DNA of 64,000 bases from Paraburkholderia bryophila (GCF_013409255.1 NZ_JACCAS010000001.1:620001-684000), one strand, 5' to 3'. Counted from the stretch's first letter, positions 41,616 through 51,861 are shown. A program made the numbers and translations. The notes: generated from the letters alone by a model not told the origin.

Positions 41616-44600
41616 TCAGACTCCGGCGCGGCGCCTTGCGGCAATGGCGTGGCAGCGTGCTTCGCCGCAGCGATCGCCGCAGGCGGCAGCGGGGGTGCCG
41701 ACGCGTCGGCCAGCTTCCGTGCGGCGTTCGCGCCACCGCCGACAAAGATTCGCGGCGGCAGCGAAAAGTGACGCAACGCGAGGACGTCGAGCGGTCCTTG
41801 CCCCACCTCGCTGCGCAACTGCACTTTCAGCGGCAGGCCCGCGCTCTGGTCCGGCGACCAGCCGATGAGATAACGCGCGCTGTCCTGCGGCGTCACGGTC
41901 GCGCGTTCGAACAGCCGGATCGGACCGAAGCGTCCCGGTGCATCCAGCGCAGTGCGCAAGCCGCCCTGTTCAGTCTGCCATTCGATGCGCGAGAGGTTTT
42001 CCAGCGCGTCGCCCGGCCAGACGAATGGCGTCCATGCCTCCTGTTGATTGAAGTAGTGCAACTCGCGGCCCGAAAGCACGAACCTCGCGTCGGTGACGCC
42101 CGCCGTGGGGACGCCGCGCAACTCAAAACGCACATGGGCCTCTCCCGACGGGAACAACACCGTCGACACCTGCGTGAGTTTGTTCAGCGCGGTGAGGAAG
42201 ATAGGATCGACCGTCAATGCATCGCGATTCGCCCCCTGCACCAGCACCCAGCGATCGCCCCGCCGCTCGACGATGCCGGCAAGTTGCGTCGTGACGAACT
42301 GCGCGATCACGCCGTTGTCCGTGCGCATGAACCGGCCAATATCCGGCAGCGATGCGTCGTTGTCGGAATCCGCGAACGGATAGCGTCCGGCGAAAACCTT
42401 GTTCCAGTCGGCCACGACACCGGTGCGCCAGACGTCGTTCAGGCTTGCCGCGGCCGGCTGCAGCACCACCCGCCACGTCTGGTCGAGCGGTTGTTGCAGC
42501 AGGTCGCCGAAGCCGGTCCACTGCTCGCCCAGACTCGCGGCCACGCGGCTGGCGTAATCGCGGCTGTCGGCGATCTCCGACGTGCGCCCTTGCAGCACGG
42601 CTTGCGCGGCGGTACGGGACAACGCGTCGGGATCGCTGCCGGTTATGATCTGCTGCAACTTCAAACGCATGGCCGTGACGCGCTCCAGGTAGCGTTGCAC
42701 GCTGAGATCGCCGGTCGCCGTGAACTGCGCGCGCGCTGTGCCTTTGTTGTCCGGGCCGCCGGGATCGCCGCCGCTCAGGTGCAGCAGCGGGCCGAATGCG
42801 GTAGCGAGCGGCGCTGTGCTTCGTGCATGGGTGACCTTCGACGGATTCTGTTCGGCGGCACCGACGAGTTGTTGCGCCCTGTCGATCAGCGTATCGGAGA
42901 GCGACTGTCCCGGCGCGCCGGCATGACCTTGATAGACGATCACCTTCATCAGCGCGCCAAGCGGCGAGCGCTGCGGATCGGCAAGCAGCGTCAACTGGTC
43001 GATCGTGCCGGACAGCGTAACGTCCCGTTGCCAGCGAATGCTGTTGAGGAACTGCTGCCAGGCGCGCGCGTAGTCGTTGAAATAGCGTTGCCGGAGTTCG
43101 GCCTTCAATGTCGATGGCGACGGCTTGCCCGTGCGGGTATCGGACAGCACCCAGTCACCGCCGACGCTGCGCTGTTCGTCGGCGGCGTCGATCGCTTTCG
43201 AGATGCGTTCGTCCCACGCCGCGCGCGTGAAGACGCCAGGCAATGTGGCCGTGGTGTTAAACAGGCCGCGGCTGCTGGTGTCGCCCAGCAACGTGGCAAG
43301 CGACAGCGGCGGGTACTTGCCACGGTTTTCGTCGAGGATCTGCCGGTAGAGCACATCGGTCGAATTCTGCAGGCCGATCACACCGATCAGGGTCTGACGA
43401 ACGGCACTGACGAGCGATGCGTCGGGGACAATGACTGGCGCCCCGTCACCGCTCGACGCACGATGCCCGAGGTGATCCGCGTAGAAGGTCACGAGACGCT
43501 GTCGAAGGTCTCGCCACGCACCGTCGCTCAGTGCGACGCGCTGCGGGCGCGTCGGTTGGCCCATGGCGAGCAGCTGAGCAGTGAGAAATTTCGCGTCCGA
43601 GCGCTCCGGCCGCGCGAGCATCAGGTAGGTCTTGAGCGTCGCGTAGGCCGCTGTGATCTGTCTATCTCCGCCGCTGGCGATTTCAGCGTCTGAGAGCGAG
43701 CCGAGTTGCTGTAGCCGGGCTTCGAGCACGGTGTGGATTCGTTGAACCAGAATACGATTGCTTGCGAATTCGTAGGCGGGCCAAAGCGCCGCGAGAAGTT
43801 CGGTGTTGCGATTCAGACCGAAGCGGGTGTACCAGGGCGTGCCATCGCGTTGCCTGACTTCCAGTGTGTCGAGTTGCTTTTGCAGGCTATCGAGCGCGAG
43901 CGCGGCATCGGTCGGGTCCTGCATGGTCGAGAGCTTGACGGTCGTCGCGGCGGCCGCCTGGATGGTGGCGCGCTGGGTGAAGCCCGACAGGTTGGTGCCG
44001 GCGATCCAGCATGCAACGCAGGCCGTTGCGATCCAGGCGGCGGATGTGGATGCTGAGAAGCCTATCCGACGACCGCGGAAGCGGCGGCTGTGGGCGGCGA
44101 TTGTTTGCCAGATGGCTTGCGAAATGTCGCCACGGTCTGCCGCGAATTGCAATGTATCTTCAGACTTGCGGTGATCTGCGTTGCTAGCGTGTTCGTTGTC
44201 TTGCTGGCCAGACGTCGATTCGGCATTCCGTTCGTCGAAAAGCGGCGTGAACAGCACGCCGTGAATCGCGGCACGCTCGCCGCGCGACCGCCCAATCTGC
44301 ACGACGAGCGCAGCCAATGCCGATCGATACCGTGTGATATGTGCGGACAAACTGGCGGCATAGCGGTCCGCAGCATCGTTTGTCAGACGCATCACACCGA
44401 GTTCAGCCACGTCGTTTTCAAGGCCTTGCAGAGAGACCTCGATCGCGCCGGGCCGTGACTGTACGGTCGACCAGGTACAGCCGATGACTTCGTCACAACC
44501 CGATGTCTCGCCGCCGATCCCGGTCATGTTCACGACGTACGCCGGCGCGGACCAGCGCAGTGCATGAGCGTGGCGCGCCAGGCGCTGGACAAGACTCTCA

Positions 44601-45184
44601 CCGTCGAACGGCGGCTGCCCGTCGATCCGCGTTCTCGCGACGATCGCCATTGCATCGACTGGACGGCGACGGCGTGTGCGCCGGATCCGCTCGAGCCACG
44701 CGGTATCGAGTCGATCGCCAATTTGCCTGGCGCAAAGCAGAACGGTGTCGCCGACGATCGCATAACCCGATTCCGTCAAGCCGGGCGCAAGGCGCTCGAT
44801 TAGCGGAATATCTCCGACCACGACGACCCAACGATCGCGATAGCGCCACCGCCAGCCGTGACGGTTTCTTAACGTCAGCGCCAGGTTTTCGTAGCGGTGT
44901 TCGGTGAGATCGATCTCCGGTAGTTTCGCCGAGCCGATTCGCGCCGACGGATCTCGCTCGTATTGCTCCTTTTTCCGGCCGGGCGCGTGGTGCGCGGCAA
45001 CACGCCAAGCGGACGCAAGATGGGCACGCGCGAGCAACGCGATCACGCCGATGGCCAGGACAGCGCCCACTCGACGATAGGGCGAGGGATCCAGTTCCGC
45101 TCCGTCGAAGTACACGAAGAGCGCGGCGAGCGCCGTCACCGTGCAAATCAGAATCCAGTAGCCCGAGATTTTTTTCAGCGTCAT
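41612..45184 (-). CDS. tssM: T6SS inner-membrane protein TssM (IcmF-like), no P-loop seen
   Basis: 1190 residues from ATG 45184 (MTLKKISGYWILIC). Two N-terminal helices (about 9-25 and 38-60) precede a cytoplasmic domain; a further helix near 385-400 (SAAWIATACVACWIAGTNLSG) leads to a large periplasmic IcmF/DUF1215-type region ending in a beta-rich TssJ-binding part. In ordinary TssM the cytoplasmic domain carries GxxxxGKT; here the matching spot reads DRWVVVVGDIPLIERLAPG with no Lys-Thr. It should still bridge TssL and TssJ. It overlaps the upstream unknown gene by ATGA. Confidence 0.92.
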   Translation of the reverse strand: MTLKKISGYWILICTVTALAALFVYFDGAELDPSPYRRVGAVLAIGVIALLARAHLASAWRVAAHHAPGRKKEQYERDPSARIGSAKLPEIDLTEHRYENLALTLRNRHGWRWRYRDRWVVVVGDIPLIERLAPGLTESGYAIVGDTVLLCARQIGDRLDTAWLERIRRTRRRRPVDAMAIVARTRIDGQPPFDGESLVQRLARHAHALRWSAPAYVVNMTGIGGETSGCDEVIGCTWSTVQSRPGAIEVSLQGLENDVAELGVMRLTNDAADRYAASLSAHITRYRSALAALVVQIGRSRGERAAIHGVLFTPLFDERNAESTSGQQDNEHASNADHRKSEDTLQFAADRGDISQAIWQTIAAHSRRFRGRRIGFSASTSAAWIATACVACWIAGTNLSGFTQRATIQAAAATTVKLSTMQDPTDAALALDSLQKQLDTLEVRQRDGTPWYTRFGLNRNTELLAALWPAYEFASNRILVQRIHTVLEARLQQLGSLSDAEIASGGDRQITAAYATLKTYLMLARPERSDAKFLTAQLLAMGQPTRPQRVALSDGAWRDLRQRLVTFYADHLGHRASSGDGAPVIVPDASLVSAVRQTLIGVIGLQNSTDVLYRQILDENRGKYPPLSLATLLGDTSSRGLFNTTATLPGVFTRAAWDERISKAIDAADEQRSVGGDWVLSDTRTGKPSPSTLKAELRQRYFNDYARAWQQFLNSIRWQRDVTLSGTIDQLTLLADPQRSPLGALMKVIVYQGHAGAPGQSLSDTLIDRAQQLVGAAEQNPSKVTHARSTAPLATAFGPLLHLSGGDPGGPDNKGTARAQFTATGDLSVQRYLERVTAMRLKLQQIITGSDPDALSRTAAQAVLQGRTSEIADSRDYASRVAASLGEQWTGFGDLLQQPLDQTWRVVLQPAAASLNDVWRTGVVADWNKVFAGRYPFADSDNDASLPDIGRFMRTDNGVIAQFVTTQLAGIVERRGDRWVLVQGANRDALTVDPIFLTALNKLTQVSTVLFPSGEAHVRFELRGVPTAGVTDARFVLSGRELHYFNQQEAWTPFVWPGDALENLSRIEWQTEQGGLRTALDAPGRFGPIRLFERATVTPQDSARYLIGWSPDQSAGLPLKVQLRSEVGQGPLDVLALRHFSLPPRIFVGGGANAARKLADASAPPLPPAAIAAAKHAATPLPQGAAPESE

Positions 45185-46440
45185 GGCGTATGCGCCTTCT
45201 CTGTTGTGTCGGCGGTGGGTCTTGCAACGGGGTTCACCACGGCCAGCTGGAGCGATCCTGTCCGATGAACGATGAGTTGCGGGGTATGGGCTTGTGCAAC
45301 GCGCTCGATGGCAAAGGCGGCCGCGAGCCAGCCCGCTGCGATCCCGGCGTGGCCCAATGTGATGTCGATATCGTGTATGCCGGACAGGTCCCTGGCCTTT
45401 GAAACAGCCAGCGACAGAGCCGAGGCGCTTTGCACGATGGCGGGCTTGTCGTCGGCCGCGAGGCCTGCTTGCCATAGGTCGCCGATCTCGGTAGACACCG
45501 ATCGTCCCCAAAGAAGTGCCTCGAGAATCGCATCGTCAAGCGCACCGGGTTCGGCTTCGATCGGACGGTGCAGCATCGCGAGCGGCTTTAGTCCACGCCG
45601 TTCGAGCAACGGCGCCCATCCGAGTAGCAGCGCTACGGCCGCTTCCGCGCTGTTGTGCGGCGGCGTGACGTGCAGCTGCGCGGAGACGTAGAGTGTGACT
45701 TTCTCCAGCGCTGCGCCACCCCGGACGTCCAGCCATTCGTCCAGCGGCATCAACCCCTGTTCTGCGGCAAGCCGCGATGCCTTCACGGGCCGCAGGCCGC
45801 TCTCTCGCCAACAGTCTTGCCACGTTGCCAACAGATCGTCCTCTTCTGGAGTTTTGGGATTGGCGGGCAATGCCAGGCAGACATTGAATGGCACGTCTCG
45901 CGGCAACGCGCAAATGGCAGCGCCGACTCCGTCCAGTATTTCAAGGAAGCACGCGCGATAGCGTTCGAGAATGGTCCGGGCTTCGCCTAGTTTCAGAGCC
46001 GTGTGCCGCACCGCGGTGCCGCCTGAATGCGGTACCTGGGCGCTTAAGATCGAATGTGTTGGCGCAGTCTCATTGGCGGCTCGTCCGTTTTCTAGCGCGC
46101 ATAAATAGCGACATTCCAGTACCGCCAGGGGTTCGCTTCCAAAAAGGCGAGCTTTCGCCTGATCGCCTTTTAACGTTTCCTCCTCGGCGCGAACCCGGTC
46201 TGATTCCTGTTCGAAATAGAACAGTCGAAGCCCGAATGCGACGAAAAATCCCAGTGCCGGTAGTACGAGCAGTTTCGTCCAGAACCAGGTCGAGCCGGTG
46301 GGCTCGCTTTTGGGCCAGGTGAACAATGTGGCCGCCGCGCCGGCCAGCATGACAAGCATCAAGAGACCCAGCCACGCGATGACGCGTGGCGGCACGGGCG
46401 GCGCATCCGTTGACGATGCAATAGGCAGATCTACCGGCAT
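45181..46440 (-). CDS. T6SS-associated membrane protein, unknown
   Basis: 419 residues with two N-terminal helices (about 20-42, AWLGLLMLVMLAGAAATLF, and 52-72, FWTKLLVLPALGFFVAFGLRL) and a large domain after them with no motif I recognise. The domain includes DVPFNVCLALPANPKTPEED and VTLYVSAQLHV. It is locked in the operon between PAAR and tssM, overlapping tssM by ATGA, so tight co-translation with TssM is likely. It may be a partner or stand-in for a part of the membrane complex missing from this TssM (inference). Confidence 0.75.
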   Translation of the reverse strand: MPVDLPIASSTDAPPVPPRVIAWLGLLMLVMLAGAAATLFTWPKSEPTGSTWFWTKLLVLPALGFFVAFGLRLFYFEQESDRVRAEEETLKGDQAKARLFGSEPLAVLECRYLCALENGRAANETAPTHSILSAQVPHSGGTAVRHTALKLGEARTILERYRACFLEILDGVGAAICALPRDVPFNVCLALPANPKTPEEDDLLATWQDCWRESGLRPVKASRLAAEQGLMPLDEWLDVRGGAALEKVTLYVSAQLHVTPPHNSAEAAVALLLGWAPLLERRGLKPLAMLHRPIEAEPGALDDAILEALLWGRSVSTEIGDLWQAGLAADDKPAIVQSASALSLAVSKARDLSGIHDIDITLGHAGIAAGWLAAAFAIERVAQAHTPQLIVHRTGSLQLAVVNPVARPTADTTEKAHTP

Positions 46441-46450
46441 GACGGTCGAC

Positions 46451-46699
46451 TCACAACAGGTTTGAAATCAGACGGCATCCGCACATCGCCCGGTAGCCAT
46501 GCCGCGCGACCGGTACACCATGGTCCATGGTCAACTCGTCGCCTTCGATGATCAAGTTGGGTCGTAGGTTGTCTTTGGGACAGGACACCTGGTCGCCTTT
46601 GCGCGCAACGAATCGGCCGTCGTAGCGCAGTGTGGATGACGCGCTGATGACTTGGCCCCCATGGTCGGTGGAGTCGCCCAGGCGGATTAGATTTGGCAT
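46451..46699 (-). CDS. PAAR-domain spike tip protein
   Basis: 82 residues from ATG 46699 (MPNLIRLGDSTDHGGQVISA), a minimal PAAR protein with the expected GDSTDHGG start, and later Cys/His residues (SCPKDN, DHGVPVARHGYRAMCGC) for the metal at the tip. It caps the VgrG trimer. No toxin extension is attached, so a VgrG/PAAR-bound cargo must be separate. AGGACA is the ribosome site. Longer upstream frames belong to no family. Confidence 0.9.
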   Translation of the reverse strand: MPNLIRLGDSTDHGGQVISASSTLRYDGRFVARKGDQVSCPKDNLRPNLIIEGDELTMDHGVPVARHGYRAMCGCRLISNLL

Positions 46700-46758
46700 G
46701 GTTTGTCCTGTTGTCGGGATGGGAGGTAGGAAATCGGTACCAGAGAACAACTGACCCG

Positions 46759-49095
46759 CTACTGGGAAAAGCTGAAGAATCCTTTCTGACCAGGCCGAAG
46801 GTCCTTCGGAGGTGGAAAACTGGGCTTGATCCGCATCGAGTTGGCGCCTTGCTTGTCCCACGCCGCGCACTTTTCGAGGATGTCACCCGGTGTGCCGTTC
46901 TCTATGCCCTGCGGCGTGATCCTGATATAAGATCCGCCGGCACCGATCCAGACCTCCTTACCGGCCGATAGAATCAACTTGCCGTCCGTACTGATGATCG
47001 ATAGGTCTTGTAAGGCGGCAAGGTTCATTGCGTCGCTTTGGGCCTGAATGTCGACCATCCCTTTCGCAGCAAATAGCTTCATTCCAAACTTCGCCGCAAA
47101 CAGCGATATGGCGTCGCCGGCAGCGACCGTGAACCGTTTGACGACACCGATATCAACGCTGCCACCCGCCGTGGCGATCAGATTCTGACCCGCGCTCACC
47201 TGCAGATGGCTGCCGGAGACGAGGCCCATGCCTGCCGGAGCCGCAAGCAAAATGACCGCCTGTTTCAAGTCGGCCAACTTGTCGTGAAGCAACGCTTTCT
47301 GTTTGGCATACTCCGCGGCAATCGCCTGTGCTGCCTGGGCGGCGTCTGCGAGCGTTTCCATCTGTTCAAGCGCCTGCTCCAGAAGTGTTTGCGTAGCCTG
47401 CATGTCGAGCTGCTTCCCGTTTGCCGCGGGCTGCGCGTCAGCCGAGATGAGAATCCCTCTACCGCCACGAATCGCAACGTGTTCTTCCGTGCGCAACTCC
47501 GCGCCCTGCCCGCGCTCCTTGCGCTGCGCGTCGACCATATGACCCAGGTTCAACTCGCTGGACTGGAAAGGCGTCGTCAGATGGATATGCTCGCTGCCTT
47601 GCTTATCTTCCATCCGCAGTTCATTCTGCGCGACGGTGCGGATCAGGTTGCGCGTGTGATTCAGGTTGTTCACCAGATCCGGATGCAGGCTGTCGTGCAT
47701 CGCACCGACTATCACAGGCCGGTCGGGGTCCCCCGCCGTAAAGATGATCGCCACCTCCGCGCCATCGATCAGCGGGAAGTGATGACCATAGTTGTCTCCG
47801 CTATAGGGTTTCGCAAGCCGGACCGGCCGGCTTGTGCCGCCGGGGCTCCATGCGTCCAGATCGAATGGCAGCCTGATCACGTACCAGCCTTCCTCCGTCA
47901 GATAGGCGCGTGGGTAGTCCCCCGGCGACGTAATCCGCGCCGGCAGGACGCCGTGGATCACCGGCCGCTTCTCAGGCACAACCGCCGTACGCCAGACCCG
48001 GTCAGACGGAATTGCTGTGAACGTGTTCGAGTAAGCGTCGCTTCGGCCACCGCGCGACGCGACCGAAATGACCAACAGACCGTACGGTGCATCCATGGGA
48101 CTGCTGTCCAGCCCCAGCACTTCTCCCGCTTCCAGCCCGAACGCGTTGCCCTTGCCCGCGTAGGTAATCTGCTGCGCGAGATGCGCCTCATGACGCAATC
48201 TCGCCAGCCGCTGACCTTCTTCTGGCGTCTCGTAGTGTTCGCCCCAGAGGCATTCGACGGCGTTCGTCGTCTGGTCGTGTTTCGCGGCATTCTGCTCGAC
48301 GAGCAGTGGCACGCCCGCCTGACGATGGTTGTAGTCGTTCAACTGGACTGCTTCGGGCACGCGGCGCATATGTCGCTCAAGCGATTTGATGGACTCCGCA
48401 CCGACGCTTTCCAGACCCGCATCGCGTCGTAACGGTACAACCCGTTGTCGACGCGCGTAAGCATCGAGATCGTCACCAAACACGATGACCTCGTGTCCCT
48501 TCGCCTGTTCGAAGCGAAACCAGATGCCTTCGTCCGCTGCGATGCGCTGGATGAACGCCAACGTCGTCTCGTGAAACTGCGTGATGTAGTCGTGCCGGCG
48601 GTACTGCGCGCGCAGGCTGAACCGGAAATCGACGCTCTCACGAAACCCGCTGTGCCGCAGCGCGTCGGCGATGATCTCCTGCACCGACTGTTTCTGGAAC
48701 AGACGGCTGGTCACTGCACGCGCCAGATCTGCCGCGCGCGGCTCGATGACCAGACGGTAATGGGTCTCGTCGACCGACGTGCCGAATTGATCGAATTGCG
48801 TCACGATTCCGTGCACCGTGTGCGCAGCAGGCAGCTCGCTGAACGTCGCGGCGTGCTCACCAACCATCTTCTGCAGATAAACTGCGTTCGGATCCACTGG
48901 CTCGACAATGAACCGCGCCGGCCGCCCCAGCATCTGGTCCATCGGGATGTCGGCAACCGGACTTGTGAACTCGATTTCATAGCGGTACAACTGGCTGAGC
49001 GCGTCATGACCAGCAAACTTCAATACCGAAAACGGCGCCGGCTGCGGCGCCAGTTTCAGCGTGTATGCCTGCTTCGGCAGAACCAGCGATCCCAT
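46759..49095 (-). CDS. vgrG: T6SS spike protein VgrG/TssI
   Basis: 778 residues: N-terminal gp27-like domain (HDALSQLYRYEIEFTSP), gp5-like OB fold and beta-helix, and a C-terminal DUF2345 extension (about 560-720, HVAIRGGRGILISADAQPAANG, then repeated short beta motifs such as GKLILSAGKEVWIGAGGSY). It forms the trimeric spike at the head of the Hcp tube. The last 60 residues (IENGTPGDILEKCAAWDKQG) may recruit cargo. The start ATG 49095 follows GAGGAG by 7 bases. PAAR lies 59 bases on. Confidence 0.95.
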   Translation of the reverse strand: MGSLVLPKQAYTLKLAPQPAPFSVLKFAGHDALSQLYRYEIEFTSPVADIPMDQMLGRPARFIVEPVDPNAVYLQKMVGEHAATFSELPAAHTVHGIVTQFDQFGTSVDETHYRLVIEPRAADLARAVTSRLFQKQSVQEIIADALRHSGFRESVDFRFSLRAQYRRHDYITQFHETTLAFIQRIAADEGIWFRFEQAKGHEVIVFGDDLDAYARRQRVVPLRRDAGLESVGAESIKSLERHMRRVPEAVQLNDYNHRQAGVPLLVEQNAAKHDQTTNAVECLWGEHYETPEEGQRLARLRHEAHLAQQITYAGKGNAFGLEAGEVLGLDSSPMDAPYGLLVISVASRGGRSDAYSNTFTAIPSDRVWRTAVVPEKRPVIHGVLPARITSPGDYPRAYLTEEGWYVIRLPFDLDAWSPGGTSRPVRLAKPYSGDNYGHHFPLIDGAEVAIIFTAGDPDRPVIVGAMHDSLHPDLVNNLNHTRNLIRTVAQNELRMEDKQGSEHIHLTTPFQSSELNLGHMVDAQRKERGQGAELRTEEHVAIRGGRGILISADAQPAANGKQLDMQATQTLLEQALEQMETLADAAQAAQAIAAEYAKQKALLHDKLADLKQAVILLAAPAGMGLVSGSHLQVSAGQNLIATAGGSVDIGVVKRFTVAAGDAISLFAAKFGMKLFAAKGMVDIQAQSDAMNLAALQDLSIISTDGKLILSAGKEVWIGAGGSYIRITPQGIENGTPGDILEKCAAWDKQGANSMRIKPSFPPPKDLRPGQKGFFSFSQ

Positions 49096-49210
49096 TGCAC
49101 ACTCCTCATTGCTAACGCATCCAGTTCACGAGCAATCACGCAGCAGCCCTCAACGGAACGTCAGAGACGTTCCTCAACATGCTCCAGCAGATCGCACGCC
49201 TTACGTCCAG

Positions 49211-50746
49211 TCAGTTCTTCGCCTTCGGCATCTGCGACACCAGAGACAACCCGATATCCATTCCTTCCACCTGAAAGTGCGGCACGATGAAAAGCTTGAT
49301 GCGGAAGAAACCCGGGTTGTCCTCGATGTCCTCCACCGTCACTTTCGCCTCGCGCAGCGGATGCGACGACTGCAATTCATCGCCGGGGTCCTTCATCTCA
49401 GTCACGAGGCCCTTGATCCAACTGTTCAACTCAAGTTCGAGCAGCCGCCGGTCTTTGGTCGTGCCGATGTTTTCGCGCTGGATCAGCTTGAGGTAGTGCG
49501 CGATCCGTGAAAGCAGAAAAATGTAGGGCAGGCGCGCGTTGATGCGACTGTTCGCAGTTGCTTCCCTGGTCTCGTACGGAGCAGGTTTTTGTGCCGAACT
49601 GGCCGAGAAGAAGCACGCGAAATCGTGGTTCTTATAGAACGACAACGGAATGAAACCGAGGTTAGCGAACTCGAATTCCCGCGTTTCTGGAATCAGTACT
49701 TCGGTCGGAATCTTCGGCAGATAACCGGTGCCGAGGTCGTACAGATGAACCGGCAGGTCTTCGACTTTGCCGCCGGCCTGCGGCCCACGAATCTGCACGC
49801 ACCAGCCGTTGCTCACGAAACTGCGCACCATGTTCGCGGCAAAAGCAAACGACGCGTTGACCCACAGATAGCGGTCATGGTCGGGGCCTTTCACTGCTTC
49901 CTCATAGTTGAAACTGCGCACCGGCGTAGTATCCGCCCCATAGGGCAAGCGCCCGAGCACGCGCGGCATGGTCAGACCGATATAGCGTGCGTCGTCTGTG
50001 TCACGAAAGCTCTTCCATTTGATGTACTCGGCACGGTCGAAGTAGTTGCCGATATCCTGGATCGCGGCAACCTCTTCCATGGTTTCCTTGCCGAAAAATT
50101 TCGGCCCCACGGATCCGATGAAGGGCATATGCGCAGCCGACGCCACCTTCGAGAGATTGCGCAGCAAACCGATATCCTGGGGTGAATTCGTGAACTCGTA
50201 ATCGCTGATCATTGCGCTGATCGGCTGACCGCCCGGCGTGTCATATTCTTCGATGTACGTGTGACGGTACAAGCCGCTCTGAACGATCTCCGGCGTATCT
50301 TCGAAATCGCGCAACAGGGCGTCTTTCGATACATCGAGCAACTCGATCCTTGCATTCCTGCGAAAGTCCGTACGGTCGACCGTGAACTTCAGGCCGCGCC
50401 AACGGCTTTCCAACGCCTGAAATTCGCGCGTGTGCATCACGGCGTCGAGTTGCCGGCTGATCTGCCTGTCGAGCCGTCCGATGTGAAAATCGAGCAACGA
50501 CTTGTCGAGACGGTCGATCGGCCGGCTGCCCTCGCTCACCAGATTGAGGAACACGCTCATGGCTCGCGCAAGCCGTTCGTCGGCCGACGACTCGGAGAGC
50601 AGATCGTTGTCCTGAAAGGCCTCGAGCGGGCGAGCTTCGTTGACCGGCCTCAGGTTGATCTTGCTGCACAGCGACTCGTAAACATTGTGATACGCCAATA
50701 CTGTCGTCCCCGTTGCGCCTGCTTGTTGTGGTTCGTTGCGTTCCAT
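49211..50746 (-). CDS. tssC: T6SS contractile sheath protein TssC (VipB)
   Basis: 511 residues of the large sheath subunit. Typical stretches: FQALESRWRGLKFTVDRTDF, DYEFTNSPQDIGLLRNLSKV and GLPRVLGRLPYG-like LTMPRVLGRLPYGADTTPV. With TssB it makes the contractile sheath around the Hcp tube. ATG 50746 has AGGACATC upstream. It lies 63 bases after tssB. Confidence 0.96.
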   Translation of the reverse strand: MERNEPQQAGATGTTVLAYHNVYESLCSKINLRPVNEARPLEAFQDNDLLSESSADERLARAMSVFLNLVSEGSRPIDRLDKSLLDFHIGRLDRQISRQLDAVMHTREFQALESRWRGLKFTVDRTDFRRNARIELLDVSKDALLRDFEDTPEIVQSGLYRHTYIEEYDTPGGQPISAMISDYEFTNSPQDIGLLRNLSKVASAAHMPFIGSVGPKFFGKETMEEVAAIQDIGNYFDRAEYIKWKSFRDTDDARYIGLTMPRVLGRLPYGADTTPVRSFNYEEAVKGPDHDRYLWVNASFAFAANMVRSFVSNGWCVQIRGPQAGGKVEDLPVHLYDLGTGYLPKIPTEVLIPETREFEFANLGFIPLSFYKNHDFACFFSASSAQKPAPYETREATANSRINARLPYIFLLSRIAHYLKLIQRENIGTTKDRRLLELELNSWIKGLVTEMKDPGDELQSSHPLREAKVTVEDIEDNPGFFRIKLFIVPHFQVEGMDIGLSLVSQMPKAKN

Positions 50747-50809
50747 GATGTCCTATCGCTACAGTTGTCCGGGATGTGCCGTGTGCACGCCGCTTCGTGC
50801 CGACTCGCC

Positions 50810-51322
50810 TCAGGCATGGCCTGCGGGCTGTGCCGCTGCCGTGGCGATCTGACCGAGCTCGCCACACAGCCGTTCGGAAAGCGACTTGTCTCTCAGGATT
50901 TTTTCGAACTCGCGACGGAACGTGCCGTTGTCGAGAAGATTCGACTTCAGGTCACGCAGCAAATTGCGCATGGCAAGCAGCGCCTTCAGTTCGGGAATCT
51001 GACGCGCGACCTGCTCCGGCTCGAAATCCTTCATCGACTTGAAACCAAGCGATACCGGCAGCTCAGACCCGTCGGCTGCCAACGTGTTCTCGGCCGCGAT
51101 CTTCAGTACGGGGTTCAGGTCGGAGAGAACCGAATCGAAGTTGTTTTTGTCGACATTGATCTTCTTGCGCTCCGCGAGCGGCGCCTGCTCGTCGCTTGCG
51201 CTGAAGTCGCCAGCCACTAGCAGCTTCAGCGGCAACTCGACCTTTTTCTGCGCGCCACCCGTGTGGAGGTCGAGCGTGATCTGTACGCGGCTCTTGGGAA
51301 TTTCTCGCTGAAAGCTGTCCAC
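50810..51322 (-). CDS. tssB: T6SS contractile sheath protein TssB (VipA)
   Basis: 170 residues; begins MDSFQREIPKSRVQITLDL from GTG 51322, the usual short lead to the ELPLKLLVAGDFS block. The GTG has AGGAAA 7 bases upstream. It pairs with TssC in the sheath; normally the N-terminal part of TssC binds ClpV for recycling, but ClpV is not encoded here. It heads the leftward operon, divergent from tssK across a 539-base AT-rich gap. Confidence 0.95.
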   Translation of the reverse strand: MDSFQREIPKSRVQITLDLHTGGAQKKVELPLKLLVAGDFSASDEQAPLAERKKINVDKNNFDSVLSDLNPVLKIAAENTLAADGSELPVSLGFKSMKDFEPEQVARQIPELKALLAMRNLLRDLKSNLLDNGTFRREFEKILRDKSLSERLCGELGQIATAAAQPAGHA

Positions 51323-51861
51323 GGGGGTTTCCTGGAAAAAGTTGGATCACAGAGGAAGATCGCGACCGACATTCCGTGCAGCGCGATCCTTATTTCACAC
51401 AACGAGCAGACACACCTATCACGCTCGCCTAATACGTCGAGATAACCATAACGCCTATCAACTCAGCAGATTTTTCCGCCACCAATTAAACACTCCAGAC
51501 GGCATCAGGTCAATCAAATCAATCCATCTCAATTCATATTTATTCCAGATAATTAAATTATGATAATTGGCATAATTTCTCAAAATAAGGAAATTTTCAC
51601 AACTTGATTTGGAGATACCTTCCTAGCATACAAATCAATGCGGGCAAGGTTTTCGACCATATTCCAGCAAAAACAACCACGCAAAGTCAGAAATAAAAAT
51701 TCTCAAATCACGCACATAAATTAAGAATCTCTTGACGATTTTTTTCAATTTAATTTACACATCAAATAGAACATGGAATTAAAATAATCACGTACGTCGA
51801 CCTGCCTAACGACATATAACGTCCGTCATTAAAAACAGGCAAAATAGCAAAGAGCCTATTC
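51323..51861. other. AT-rich divergent regulatory region of the T6SS
   Basis: 539 bases between the divergent T6SS operons. From about 51430 to 51860 it is very AT-rich compared with the rest of the window, with many A/T runs. One rightward candidate is TTGACG (51733-51738) with a poor -10 at 16-17 bases. No dyad stands out. H-NS-like silencing of the cluster is plausible but not shown. Confidence 0.6.

Noticed and set aside
41459..43693. 744-residue open frame opposite tssM
   Set aside because: Antisense shadow of the TssM periplasmic domain; no ribosome site and no recognisable motif.
51555..51575. Sigma-54-like TTGGCAT upstream of tssK
   Set aside because: No GC at the -12 position; the match ends after the -24 block.
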